DNA of 64,000 nt from Paludibacteraceae bacterium (GCA_031292565.1 JARLGW010000001.1:372001-436000), one strand, 5' to 3'; counted from the stretch's first letter, positions 1-9,523 are shown. Notes: generated by a model from the letters alone, not told the origin. Numbers and translations: made by a program.

Positions 1-207
1 AACAAAAAGCTTATCACCAAATTCTTTATGAGCCTGAAAACTTGTGTTCCGATGATAATTTTTAGTGTCAATAATCTCACATTCAAACCTTAAAGCCTTT
101 ACATAGTTCCGAGCATGCTCAAATTCGAGTGGATGCTTTTGCCAAGTAGCTAATCCGTAAAGAATCTGCTCTAAATCGTTTCGGGCTGTTTCATTATAAA
201 TAACCAT
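1..207 (-). CDS. RelE/ParE-like toxin, partial (runs off left edge)
   Basis: The 69 codons present begin MVIYNETARNDLEQILYGL and include AR..VKALR..C and the segment around NTSFQAHKEFGDK. I recognise this as the N-terminal two thirds of a RelE/ParE-superfamily toxin of the short Bacteroidetes type; such toxins are ribosome-dependent RNases or gyrase poisons. The start ATG lies inside the last codons of the upstream antitoxin-like frame (stop at 196-194), the usual coupled arrangement of these modules. The C-terminal catalytic part lies outside the window, so activity cannot be judged. The family call rests on remembered resemblance, not on a search. Confidence 0.65.
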   Translation of the reverse strand, partial: MVIYNETARNDLEQILYGLATWQKHPLEFEHARNYVKALRFECEIIDTKNYHRNTSFQAHKEFGDKLFV

Positions 208-406
208 TTTTTTTCAGCCTTTTTTCCAATCCGGCCATTACACGTTCTTCAAACTCATCTCCAGTCATATACCCTTCGGGCATTACAAAATTCGTTGAAT
301 TTTCATTGCCTTGCGTGCCGTACTTGGGGGCTTCTTCATGTACTATATCCACCTGATTATCTATCGGTTGATAAGTTTGTGAGGTATGTTTATTTTTGTT
401 TGTCCT
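194..406 (-). pseudogene. second antitoxin copy lacking a start codon
   Basis: This frame aligns along its full 70-codon length with the intact antitoxin at 439-651, sharing TNKNKHT, DNQVD.VHEEA, NENST and VMPEGY..GDEF. The codon matching the ATG of the intact copy is AGG (406-404). A stop lies only a few codons upstream in this frame, with no ATG, GTG or TTG between. A GTG at codon 19 (position 352) is the first possible start and would remove the conserved N-terminus. The 3' end overlaps the toxin start by 14 bp. It is either a dead copy, an N-terminally shortened protein, or made by frameshifting from the truncated toxin frame that overlaps its 5' end. Confidence 0.7.
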
Positions 407-452
407 GGATCTTTTCTAAATTTTCAATGGCAACTTCGCTATAAATAAACAT
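390..452 (-). pseudogene. truncated toxin N-terminus (about 16 codons)
   Basis: The frame opens MFIYSEVAIENLEKIQ, which lines up with MVIYNETARNDLEQIL, the start of the toxin at 207. After 16 codons the similarity stops, and the DNA becomes the 5' end of the second antitoxin copy in another frame; the toxin frame ends four codons later at TAA. The start ATG overlaps the stop region of the first antitoxin exactly as in the intact pair. This is what a deletion from toxin codon 16 to the next antitoxin's start codon would leave in a tandem pair of modules. Confidence 0.7.
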
Positions 453-651
453 TATCTCGTAGCTTTTTGCGTAACCCTTCTTTCACCCGACGAGAAAACT
501 CATCTCCACTTACATACCCTTCGGGCATTACAAAATCCGTAGAATTTTCATCACCTGGCGTGCCATACTTGGCAGCTTCTTCATGTACTACATCCACCTG
601 ATTATCTACCGGTTGATAAGTTTGTTGGGTATGTTTATTTTTGTTTGTCAT
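439..651 (-). CDS. antitoxin-like small protein, first copy
   Basis: A 70-residue hydrophilic, acidic protein with a Gln/Asn-rich N-terminus and a conserved C-terminal block VMPEGYVSGDEFSRRV. The GYxxGDEF.RRV block resembles the C-terminal part of small proteins paired with Bacteroidetes ParE-type toxins. Its stop overlaps the ATG of a toxin remnant. It has an intact ATG, unlike its downstream paralogue, so it may be the only antitoxin available to the toxin at 1-207. No DNA-binding motif is obvious. The role is inferred from the arrangement. Confidence 0.6.
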   Translation of the reverse strand: MTNKNKHTQQTYQPVDNQVDVVHEEAAKYGTPGDENSTDFVMPEGYVSGDEFSRRVKEGLRKKLRDNVYL

Positions 652-734
652 GGCTATTTTATGTTGTAAACAAAGATAACGATTTTATATAAAATACATC
701 TAACGGAACACGAGCGGAGGGGTTATCCAATTCG

Positions 735-1676
735 TTATTTGGAATAAATCAGGTCGTTATGATTACAGCACCCACCCAGGCCGTACTCTATCTGTAAGGT
801 AGTGTGCGATATGCCGAAATCGGATTGCAGGATGGTTTCTATTTGCGATTTGCATTGCATCATTTGCTCCATGTTTAAATTGTCGCACAAGGTAACGTGC
901 GACTCAAAATGTATCTGCTCATCGTTGAGTTTCCACACGTGTACATGGTGTATATTTTCCACCTCGGGGATGCTTTCTACCACCTCTTTTATCTTGTTAA
1001 TATCAATATTGCCGGGGGTTGTTTGCATCAGGATGTCCACCGTTTCCTTCAAAACATCCCACGTGTGGTAAATAATATACATGCCCACCAAAACGGTAAT
1101 CAACGGATCCACCCAATAAACTTTCCAAAAAATCACCATCACACCCCCTATTATAACGGCTACCGACGAAAGCGTATCGCCCAATAAATGCAGATAAGCC
1201 GCTTTTATATTCAGGTTTTCATCTTTGTTTCCTTTCAGCACAATCATGGATGCAAAGTTGGCGGCAAGGCCAAAAATAGCCACTACCAGCATAAGTCCGC
1301 CTTTGATGGGTTGCGGATTTTTAAACCGCTCGTAGGCCTCGTAGAACAGAAACACACAAATGGCAATAAGCACCAACCCGTTGAACAAGGCAGCTAGAAT
1401 TTCCACCCGCTTGTAGCCGAAGGTGTTTTTCTCGTCGGGAGCTTTGCCACTTATTTTACCGGCAACAAAGGCAATAAACAAGGCGGAGGTATCAGCCAAA
1501 TTATGCAGGGCATCGGACAAAAGCGACAAGCTGTTGGACAGCAACCCGCCTACCACTTCCACTACCGTGATACTTAGGTTGAGCAACGTAACCAGCAACA
1601 GTTTTTTGCCATGCAAATCATTACCATGATGGTGGTGATGCTCGTGTTGGCTATGATTATGTGTATGATTTCCCAT
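735..1676 (-). CDS. cation diffusion facilitator (CDF) metal exporter
   Basis: A 313-residue inner-membrane transporter of the CzcD/ZitB type, exporting Zn2+ or related divalent metals by proton antiport. The N-terminus is a His-rich tail (a run of five His near residue 13) likely to bind metal. Six hydrophobic segments follow. The paired metal-site motifs are present: SDALHNLAD in segment 2 and HLLGDTLSSV in segment 5. A cytoplasmic C-terminal domain spans about residues 215-300 and ends with GGCCNH. It is the last gene of the leftward metal-efflux group. A cobalt or cadmium specificity is equally possible. Confidence 0.93.
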   Translation of the reverse strand: MGNHTHNHSQHEHHHHHGNDLHGKKLLLVTLLNLSITVVEVVGGLLSNSLSLLSDALHNLADTSALFIAFVAGKISGKAPDEKNTFGYKRVEILAALFNGLVLIAICVFLFYEAYERFKNPQPIKGGLMLVVAIFGLAANFASMIVLKGNKDENLNIKAAYLHLLGDTLSSVAVIIGGVMVIFWKVYWVDPLITVLVGMYIIYHTWDVLKETVDILMQTTPGNIDINKIKEVVESIPEVENIHHVHVWKLNDEQIHFESHVTLCDNLNMEQMMQCKSQIETILQSDFGISHTTLQIEYGLGGCCNHNDLIYSK

Positions 1677-1770
1677 CTCTCAAAAAGGTTTTATTGTATA
1701 TACAAATGTAAAGATACTATTTATTAAGGGCATTGAAATTGGTTGTTTATAAAAATGTAAAATTAGGATG

Positions 1771-2033
1771 TTGAACCCCGTTAGGCTTCAACGTGTTTTG
1801 AAGGATTCTTTACCCCGCATTGCATACGGGATTACCTTTGTTTAATCACACTGTAGTTAATCTTTTTCTTAAAACATCTAACCCATCCCCCTGCGGGGAC
1901 TTCCCTTTAGCAAAAGGGAAGAATATATACTAGAACCTAAGTGAAATCGCCATCTTATTCGGTATCTCAATAAAGCCAGCCAATGTATTGTCCCCTTTTC
2001 CAAAGGGGACGAGCGTAGCGGAGGGGTTAATTC
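1771..2033. repeat. dispersed hairpin repeat, copy A
   Basis: The stretch between the CDF gene and the next gene contains, in order, a TTGAACCCCGTTAGG block, the near-palindrome around CCCCGCATTGCATACGG, an imperfect dyad near TAATCACACTGTAGTTA, then CCCTTTAGCAAAAGGGAAG and CCCCTTTTCCAAAGGGG hairpins, ending GAGGGGTTAATTC. The same blocks recur in the same order at 2491-2645, 9103-9335, 15644-15735 and, as a fragment, 52571-52596. A 60-codon reading frame inside it is an artefact of the repeat. Confidence 0.8.
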
Positions 2034-2091
2034 TGTGGCTCTATTTGGAAAACGAGACATTTTCTGTTCATGGTTTCTATCTCTAAAAAAT

Positions 2092-2424
2092 TCATTTCCC
2101 CTTAATAAATAAAACCACCGACAGCGTTTTGCATGCTATGGCAATATAAAATAGATATTCCGCAAAAGGGAGCAGCAATAGCTGATGCTTGAGATACAGG
2201 GCTGTAAAAAATAACGTGAGCCCAAACAAAAGCAGGTACATGGCCATCCCCATTTTCATTTTGCCCACGCGGAAAGATGCCGTTACAAACAATATTTTAA
2301 AACCCACCCCAACCGCCAACGGCAGGTAAAAGTACAAACCGTGCATACCAGATACCCGCAAAATTATCGCCGTAACTAAAAACAGGATACCCAACAGGAG
2401 ATATATTCTTCTATGTCTTGCCAT
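2092..2424 (-). CDS. small four-segment membrane protein, unknown function
   Basis: A 110-residue, very hydrophobic protein with four predicted membrane segments (about residues 7-23, 30-50, 59-78, 84-107) and basic ends (MARHRR, FIKGK). I do not recognise a named family. It lies between the CDF transporter and the RND adaptor on the same strand, flanked by dispersed repeats on both sides, so it may have its own transcript. A GldL-like or general DUF membrane fold is possible but not supported by any motif. Confidence 0.6.
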   Translation of the reverse strand: MARHRRIYLLLGILFLVTAIILRVSGMHGLYFYLPLAVGVGFKILFVTASFRVGKMKMGMAMYLLLFGLTLFFTALYLKHQLLLLPFAEYLFYIAIACKTLSVVLFIKGK

Positions 2425-2490
2425 AAATTTTTAACCTAAAATACTACATTTTATTGTACTGCCTAACCTATTTGGCAAACCGTGCTACTT

Positions 2491-2645
2491 AAAAACATCT
2501 AACCCATCCCCCTACGGGTACTTCCCTTTGACAAAAGGGAAGAATATATACTATAACCTAATTGAAAATCACCATCTCATTCGGTGCTTCAACTGAAGCC
2601 AGCCTATATATTGTCCCGATTAAAATCGGGACGAGGGGTTAATTC
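2491..2645. repeat. dispersed hairpin repeat, copy B (3' part)
   Basis: This copy contains the AAAACATCTAACCCATC block, the CCCTTTGACAAAAGGG hairpin, a segment like copy A (CATTCGGTGCTTCAA, AGCC AGCCTATATATTG), then the hairpin CCCGATTAAAATCGGG and a final GAGGGGTTAATTC. The upstream CCCCGCAT palindrome of copy A is missing. It fills most of the 359-bp gap before the adaptor gene; the rest shows nothing gene-like. Confidence 0.75.
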
Positions 2646-2783
2646 TCAATACAACCTATCTCAGCAAAAAAGACGGTGCACGCACCGGTCTCTACAAAAC
2701 AAAACACGATAAAAAAGCAACAGCCCCGCAAAACAAGGATACACGGGGCTGCCTGACAATAAAACAAAGCTATGACATACGCG

Positions 2784-3971
2784 TTAGCAGGCCATATCGC
2801 CCGCGTTCTTTTTCGCTGAAAGCAAGTTGTAGGCTCCTTTCACCACCACCTTGGCCGTTTTCGGGTTGATGCCCTTAGGTAGGGTTATCTCCGTGTAACC
2901 ACCGTCGGTAATCCCTTTTTGTACCCGTATCATTTTGTATTCGGTAAAGGGTTGCCCCTCCTCCTTCTTGTTTTTCTCAAACACGAAAATGTAATCCTTG
3001 TCGTCAAAACTCACCACGGCTTCCGAGGGTATCGCCTGCACTTGCTGCCCGGAGGTTTCTATCATGGCGTTTACATACATGCCGGGCATCAGGTTTTTGC
3101 ACGCACGCGGTATGTTGGCATACACCTTGTAGGTTTTGTCCGTATTCATCGACTTGCCTATTTGCGCCACGATGGCTTCGTGCTGCTCCTGCTCGTTGTT
3201 GATAAGAAATTTGATTTTCTGCTTTACCGAAACTTTATCTATATCTTTTTCAAACAAGGTGAGCTCCAACGTGAGTTTCTCGGTGTTAACGATTTCAAAC
3301 AGCACATCGGATGCCGAAACAAACTTACCAATGTTTACATTGATGGATTTTACATACCCGGATATGGGCGAAACCACGGCCACGGAACTATTAATATTCT
3401 CGTCCCTCAACCGATGTGGATTGATACCTATCAGGGTGAGTTTTTGCTCCAGACTCTTGAGCTGTGTTTTGTAGGTCTTGTATTCGGCGGTTATCTCCTG
3501 CATGCTTTTTTCGGAATACACTTCTTCTTTATACAATTCGGCATGCCTGTTGTATTTAGCAGAGGCCAATTCAAACTTACTTTTGGTTTCCAAATAATTT
3601 TGCTGCAAATCCACAAACTCCTGATTTTGGAGGGTAGCCAATACCTGTCCTTTTTTCACAAAGTTACCTGCACTCACGGCAATGCTTTTTATAGAACCGC
3701 CAATAGGTTTACTCACCGTGGCCAGGGCTTCGGGTGGCACGCTCACGCTACCGCTCACTTTGAGGGTACCGCTCAGGCTCTTTTTTTCTATCGTTCCAAA
3801 CTCGATGCCGGCTAGCTTTATTTGGTCGGCTCTTAGTTCCACTATATTTTCGGGAAGCACTTCCGTTTTTTCGGCTTCCGCTTCCGTTTTTTTCTTTCCA
3901 CCGCAAGCTAGCAAGCCTACAATAAGGCTTGACACCACCGCGGTATGGATAATTCTTTGTATTGTTGTCAT
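2784..3971 (-). CDS. RND efflux periplasmic adaptor lipoprotein (CusB/CzcB-like)
   Basis: A 395-residue membrane-fusion protein linking an inner-membrane RND pump to the outer-membrane channel. The signal peptide ends in a lipobox LLACGG (Cys 23), so the mature protein is a lipoprotein. Visible domains are a barrel/lipoyl half near residues 75-115 (ALATVSKPIGGSIKSI, GQVLATLQNQEF), a coiled-coil hairpin near 115-180 rich in Glu and Lys, then the second lipoyl half (VVSPISGYVKSINVNIGKFV) and C-terminal barrel. It lies directly downstream of the broken CusA-TolC gene. Metal specificity (Cu/Ag or Co/Zn/Cd) is not determinable. Confidence 0.92.
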   Translation of the reverse strand: MTTIQRIIHTAVVSSLIVGLLACGGKKKTEAEAEKTEVLPENIVELRADQIKLAGIEFGTIEKKSLSGTLKVSGSVSVPPEALATVSKPIGGSIKSIAVSAGNFVKKGQVLATLQNQEFVDLQQNYLETKSKFELASAKYNRHAELYKEEVYSEKSMQEITAEYKTYKTQLKSLEQKLTLIGINPHRLRDENINSSVAVVSPISGYVKSINVNIGKFVSASDVLFEIVNTEKLTLELTLFEKDIDKVSVKQKIKFLINNEQEQHEAIVAQIGKSMNTDKTYKVYANIPRACKNLMPGMYVNAMIETSGQQVQAIPSEAVVSFDDKDYIFVFEKNKKEEGQPFTEYKMIRVQKGITDGGYTEITLPKGINPKTAKVVVKGAYNLLSAKKNAGDMAC

Positions 3972-3987
3972 AATATATTTATATTAG

Positions 3988-4029
3988 CCTCCCCCAACCC
4001 CTCTCCCGATAGCTATCGGGAAGGGGAGT
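3988..4029. repeat. short hairpin of the dispersed GGGAAGGGG type
   Basis: Directly upstream of the adaptor gene, CCCGATAGCTATCGGG forms a perfect 16-bp palindrome within CCAACCCCTCT...AGGGGAG. Similar CCAACCCCTC fragments occur at about 45449 and in the larger repeat copies. It is followed by low-complexity text with direct repeats such as TTCTGAATTCTGAA at about 4079-4095. Confidence 0.6.
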
Positions 4030-4130
4030 TTGGCATTTCACAAATTTTGTTTTCTCTCCGTTAACTTCTTAGCTTCTGTATTCTGAATTCTGAATTTATC
4101 TTTTGTCTTTGCTCTTTATTCTTTGCTCTA

Positions 4131-7100
4131 TCAAAAGACAATTCCCAACAAATAATCAATCGAAATCACAGTTTGGTTATAATCATTCAGCGCGTTCAAA
4201 TAGTTTTGCTTGATGCTCAACGCACGGTTCAAACTCTGTATGTAATCCGAATAATCCAATGCCCCCGCCTTGTAACTAAGCGATGCTTGCTTTATAATCA
4301 TATCCGCTTCGGGTATGGCCTGCTTCTGGTAATAATCCACGCTGTTACTGTATTTTTCATACTCCGCCAGCAAGGTTTCATAATTGCTTTGAAGCGATTT
4401 GGTATAAGCCTCAGCCTCAACGCTAGCAGCCTGTTGCTTTAGTGCCGCCGCTTTTACCTTGGTGGTATATGGCTTAAACCAAATGGGGACAGCTATTCCC
4501 GCTTGAACTCCGGTAAAGCGATCGCTATTGCCAAAATTCCGAACCACCCCGTTCACTTCCTGCTGCCCTATTATGGTCTGGCTAGTGTAGCCGAAGGTAA
4601 AATCGGGCAACATGCGGCTTCGTTCCAGTTTCTTTTCAATCCGCGAAACCTCTACTTGTTGCTGCATATACGTGGCCGAGGGGTTTTGGCTCAGTAGCTC
4701 TTTCTCGTGTGGAGGCAGGTTGATTCTATACAGCACGGTGTCGGCAATGGCAAGCGGCACACCCGTGTTGAGCAAAGCTTGTATCTTGCCCGTGAGTATA
4801 GCCATTCCGGCTTGGGTTTGCTTTAGCTGGTTGCCTATTTCCATCTTTTGCGAACGGGCTGTTATCATTTCCAGTTTATTGGTTTCTCCGGATTTAGCGC
4901 GAAGCTCCGCCGCGTGCTGGAATTTACCAAACAGGCTGTCTTGATAAAGCAAGAGCCTTTGCAGCGAATAGAGGTAAGCCAGTTGCCAGTAAGTCTGCTT
5001 TACCCGTGTGGCAATTTCCAGCCGGCTCATTTCCAATTGGGCTTGACTGCTTTTAATATTCGCATTTGCCAATTTGTGCTGATTCATATACACGGTGGGG
5101 AACGCAATGGATTGCGAAACGCTAATGCTATTGTCCTTACTGTACGAATTAAGCTGCCCGTACTCCCCGCTAATTTCGGTTTTCGGGATGTCCCACGCGG
5201 CTCCTTTCAGCACTTTTTCGCGAGCCACGCCATACTCCGACGAGCGCACGGATAAATTACTATCTAACGCCAACTGAATGGCTTGCTTCAAATTCACGGT
5301 TCTATGTTGTGCTTTCAGGTTGGATGAAACACCAAGCCCGGCTGCTAACAATAGCACAATGGATACTAATTTTACAGGCATCTTCTTTCGTGAAAACTTG
5401 AATTTTTTACTTGAAAAAATCAGGTAAAACACGGGGAGAATAATCAAGGTCAACAAGGTTGCGGAGATTAGCCCGCCTATAACAACGGTTGCCAGTGGTT
5501 TTTGCACTTCGGCTCCGGCGGAGGTGGATAGTGCCATAGGCAGGAAGCCGAGCGAGGCCACGGCAGCAGTCATAATTACCGGACGCAGCCGGGTGTTTAG
5601 CCCCTTCTTTACCCGCTCCGTGATGTCGGTTTCCCCTTCTTTTTCCAACCGATTAAATTCGGCTATAAGCACAATGCCGTTGAGCACCGCCACGCCAAAC
5701 AGGGCTATAAAGCCGATGCCTGCGGAAATGGAAAAGTTCATGCCCCGCATCCACAAGGCTAGCACGCCCCCGATGGCAGACATGGGTACCGCCGTGTAAA
5801 TAAGCAAGGCTTGCTTCACTGAATGGAAGGTAAAGAACAGCAACACGAATATGAGTAACAAGGCCACAGGCACCGCTATTGCCAGGCGGTTTTTGGCTGC
5901 TTCCAGATTTTTGAACTGACCGCCATACGATGTATAGTACCCGGTGGGCAATTTTATTTTTCGGTCAATTTGATGCGTTACATCAGCGATTACGCTTTCC
6001 ACGTCGCGGTTACGCACGTTGAAGCCGATGGTAATACGGCGTTTGGTATCCTCGCGCGACACTTGCGCCGGGCCCGATTTTATTTGTACGTCGGCTATTT
6101 GCTCAAAAGGAATTTGCTGTCCGTTGGGCAACGCCACCGGCAGGTCTTTTACGTCTTCCAGGCTTTGGCGGTAATCTTTATCCAACCGCACCACGAGCCC
6201 GAAACGTTTTTCCTGATCGAACACCACCCCGGCCTGACTTCCGGCAAAAGCGGTACGTAGCACCCGGTTTACTTCTTCTACCGAAAGGCCATATTGCGCC
6301 AGTCGGTCGCGGTTGTATTCCACCTGTACTTGAGCCAGCCCGGTTACTTTTTCCACGTTGATGTCTGCCACACCGTCAATATGCTGAATAATGCGCTCCA
6401 CCTCGTCGGCTTTTTCGGCCAGGGTATTCAAATCATCGCCAAATATTTTGATGGCCACATCTTGTTTGGAGCCTGAAGTTAGTTCATTGAAACGCATTTG
6501 TATGGGTTGCTGAAATTCAAATTTCACCCCGGCCAAAGGCACCAGGGCTTTTTCCATTTTCTCCACCAGTTCTTCTCTCGATCCGGCGGAAGTCCATTCG
6601 CTTTTATCTTTCAGCGTGATAATGTAATCGCCCGTTTCCATCGGTGTGGGGTCGGTAGGTATTTCACCCGCTCCTATTTTACACACCGTATGTTTTATTT
6701 CGGGGAAGCTGTCGAGCAATATTTTATTGGCTTTTTGCACCATCTCCACCGTGTGGGTAAGCGATCCACCTTGCAAGGTCATTACCCCGGCAGCCAAATC
6801 GCCTTCTTCCAACTGAGGAATAAATTCGCCCCCTAAACGGGTAAACAAAAACAGGCTTCCTAAAAACAACAGGATGGCGGCAACGGAAACCATCAGTTTG
6901 CGACGAATGGCGAATGCTATAACAGGATTGAACAACCGATGAATTTTATCCATCAACTTATCGGAAAAGTTTCGTTTATGTTCGGTATGCTTACTCAAAA
7001 ACAGGGATGAAACCATAGGCACATAGGTGAGCGAAAGAATGGCTGCACCAATCAGGGCAAAGCTTACCACCTGTGCCATAGGGCGAAACATCTTACCTTC

Positions 7101-8580
7101 TATGCCTACCAAGGCCATGATAGGCAAATAAACGATAAGAATAATGATTTGCCCGAACGTGGCGGAACTCATCATCCGCTTGGCCGACTCAAACACGTTT
7201 TCGTCCATCTGCTTTTGACTGAGTGTTTTAAGTCCAGGATGATGGTGCTTACTCTGCGTAATTCGGTGTACCACACTTTCCACGATAATAACGGCACCAT
7301 CCACAATAAGGCCGAAGTCAATAGCCCCAAGGCTCATCAGGTTGCCGGACACGCCAAAGAGTTTCATCAGCGATATGGCAAAAAGCATGGATAACGGAAT
7401 GACCGATGCCACAATTAAGCCTGCCCGCCAATTGCCCAGCATAAGCACCAGAATGAAAATAACAATCAACGCTCCCTCCACCAGGTTGCGGGATACGGTA
7501 CCGATAGCCCTGCCTACCAAGTCGGAACGATTGAGGAAGGGCTCGATGGTAACGCCTTCGGGCATGGATTTTTGAATGGATTGGATGCGCTCTTCCACGC
7601 TTTGCACCACCTCATGGGCATTGGCTCCTTTGAGCATCATTACCACCCCACCCACGGCTTCGGCGGTATCGATAACCAACGCCCCGTAGCGGGTGGAATT
7701 GCCATACTGAACGGTGGCTATATCGCGTATCAAAACGGGCTGACCATTGGTGCCTGTTTTTACCACAATTTTTTCAATGTCCTCCAGCGACTTTATCAAG
7801 CCGATGCCACGGATAAAATAGGCCGTGGGCTTTTTGTCGATATAAGCACTTCCGGTATTTTCATTGTTACGTTCCAAGCCGTTAAAAATATCGGTCAGGG
7901 TTATCCCCATGCTGCGCAAGCGTTCGGGGTTAACCACTATTTCGTATTGTTTTACAAATCCGCCATAGCTGTTTACATCTGCCACGCCGGGGGTGCCCAG
8001 CATTTCGCGGCGCACTACCCAATCCTGCAAGGTGCGCAGCTCCATGGGCGTGTATTTTTTTTCATAACCTTTGGCTACTGCCAGGCGGTATTGATATATT
8101 TCGCCCAGCCCAGAGGAGATGGGTGCCAGTTCTATTTTAGCCAGCCCCGGCGGAATTGCTTCTTCGGCCTCTTTCAGTCAACAGGTACAACTCTCCATTC
8201 GCCGGTTTCAGGGGCGGAATTGCTTCTTCGGCCTCTTTCAGCCGTTCGCCAAGCTGCTGGCGCGCCCAGTAAATATCCACCCCGTCTTTAAACACCACGG
8301 TAACCACCGACAGCCCCAAGCGGGAAATGGAACGAAGTTCTATAATTTCAGGGGTATTGGCCACGGCTACTTCAATGGGTGCGGTGATGGAACTTTCCAC
8401 CTCCTGCACTGCCAGGGATGGGGCTAAGGATATAATCTGCACCTGATTGTTGGTAATATCGGGGATGGCATCAATAGGCAACGTGGTGATGGAATAAGTT
8501 CCCCACCCGATAAGGGCTACAATAAAAAGCCCGACGATAAATTTATTTTTTATCGAAAAACGAATGATTTTTTCAATCAT
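4131..8580 (-). pseudogene. cusA: CusA/CzcA RND pump fused to TolC-like channel, frameshifted
   Basis: The gene encodes a heavy-metal RND pump with a C-terminal outer-membrane-factor domain, a fusion known in Bacteroidetes. The N-terminal piece (8580-8137) opens MIEKIIRFSIKNKFIVGLF and carries PIDAIPDITNNQVQI, then leaves frame after KEAEEAIPP. The rest resumes in frame (PGLAKIELAPISSGLGEIYQY, then an ATG at 8045) and runs 1304 codons. It contains GLIVDGAVIIVESV of membrane segment 4 and ends as an RND pump near residue 885. A signal-peptide-like stretch beginning MPVKLVSIVLLLAAGLG (ATG at 5381) then opens a 416-residue TolC-like domain. A 64-bp insertion flanked by 29-bp repeats causes the shift. 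As written no full-length pump is made; a sequencing or assembly error is the main alternative. Confidence 0.88.
8149..8241. repeat. cusA: 29-bp direct repeat bracketing a frameshifting insertion in cusA
   Basis: GGCGGAATTGCTTCTTCGGC plus nine more bases occurs at 8149-8177 and again at 8213-8241, with 35 bp between. The offset is 64 bp, which is not a multiple of three. Removing one repeat plus the 35-bp spacer restores the conserved reading EEAIPPGLAKIEL. The spacer does not match the sequence beyond the second copy, so this is not a plain tandem duplication. Confidence 0.9.
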
Positions 8581-8681
8581 AAAAGGATATAATTAAGTTG
8601 ATGAATTATAAAGAATCTCTGTATATAAGGATTCCCAATACCTCACTGATTCGTTGGTTTCTTAACGAATGAATGGATGAT

Positions 8682-8987
8682 TCAACTTAATTTAGGCGGC
8701 TCCCAAATGGAAGTGTATGGCGAGGAAATATGTTCGTTGTAAGAAGCAAAGATAGTTTTACCGAAAAAGGTTACTGCCGGAAGATAAATCCCTACAACGG
8801 AAGCTATTACGGGAGTAGAACAGCAATTGCAAGTACAAAACGGAGAACATTGATCGGCATCACAAGCTTGAGTGGTTTGAGCGGATAGCTCGGTTTGATT
8901 AGACGCACCATTTTGCGCATGATCGTGGCATGGCAGCACGACCAATACGAAAACATATAAACACAAGATGGATGCTAAGAATTTCAT
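8682..8987 (-). CDS. small Cys-rich exported protein (DUF6660-like)
   Basis: A 101-residue protein that begins MKFLASILCLYVFVLVV, a signal or anchor segment. It carries CHDHAQ, then a Cys cluster CDADQCSPFCTCNCC near the middle, suited to binding soft metals. Bacteroidetes copper/silver efflux operons often start with such a protein; I associate it with DUF6660 from memory. The ATG at 8987 is preferred over an in-frame TTG 12 bp upstream. It is the first gene of the leftward efflux cluster, about 100 bp before cusA. Confidence 0.7.
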   Translation of the reverse strand: MKFLASILCLYVFVLVVLPCHDHAQNGASNQTELSAQTTQACDADQCSPFCTCNCCSTPVIASVVGIYLPAVTFFGKTIFASYNEHISSPYTSIWEPPKLS

Positions 8988-9102
8988 ACTAGGAGGCAAA
9001 AATATGGATTCTTATTAAACTTTCGATACTTGTATTCATTTTTTTGATGATATTGTGCTTTTTGTGCAAGTTAAAAGCCAATCCTATTAGCTGGCGATGT
9101 CG

Positions 9103-9335
9103 TTGTTGAACCCATTCTGGGTTCAGGGTGTGTGGTGGATTCTTTACCCCGCATTGCATACGGGGTTACCTTTGTTACACCTCGCTGTGGTTAATCTTTT
9201 TTTTAAAAACAGCTAACCCATCTCCCTACGGGGACTTCCCTTTAACAAAAGGGAAGAATATTTGCTAGAACATAAGTTAAATTGGTATCTCATTGGGTAC
9301 TTCAATGAATCCTGCCTAGATATTGCCTTCGGCAA
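9103..9335. repeat. dispersed hairpin repeat, copy C
   Basis: This is the most complete copy: TTGTTGAACCCATTCTGGGTTC (its own hairpin, GAACCCATTCTGGGTTC), then TTTACCCCGCATTGCATACGGGG, ACACCTCGCTGTGGTTAATC, AACCCATCTCCCTACGGGGA, CCCTTTAACAAAAGGG, and GCCTAGATATTGCCTTCGGC. It occupies the gap between the divergent Cys-rich protein and kinase genes; no protein is encoded there. A possible -7 element (TATTTTTG, 9502-9509) for the kinase lies beyond it. Confidence 0.8.
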
Positions 9336-9523
9336 ATTCATTACGCCAAGTACGCCTTTGCGAAAACACTCCGTGCTTATTTTTGTGTAATTTGTGTTCT
9401 AACATTTAATCCGAGAGAGATTCTTCTTTGTTAAACCTGTAAGCACAAATATAGGCTAATGAACAATTGTTCCTCTTCGTGGTTTTTATTGAGAAATACA
9501 TTATTTTTGTAAATAAAAAAGCT

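Noticed and set aside
1878-2060. A 60-codon leftward frame rich in Arg, Pro and Ser
   Set aside because: It lies wholly in a dispersed hairpin repeat, and its sequence follows the repeat's hairpins; no family resemblance or ribosome-binding site.
2919-3815. A 298-codon rightward frame opposite the RND adaptor
   Set aside because: It is the mirror image of a well-supported gene, with His/Leu/Phe-rich composition and no domain.
7572-8291. A 239-codon rightward frame opposite cusA
   Set aside because: Antisense shadow; it spans the frameshift region and has no recognisable motif.
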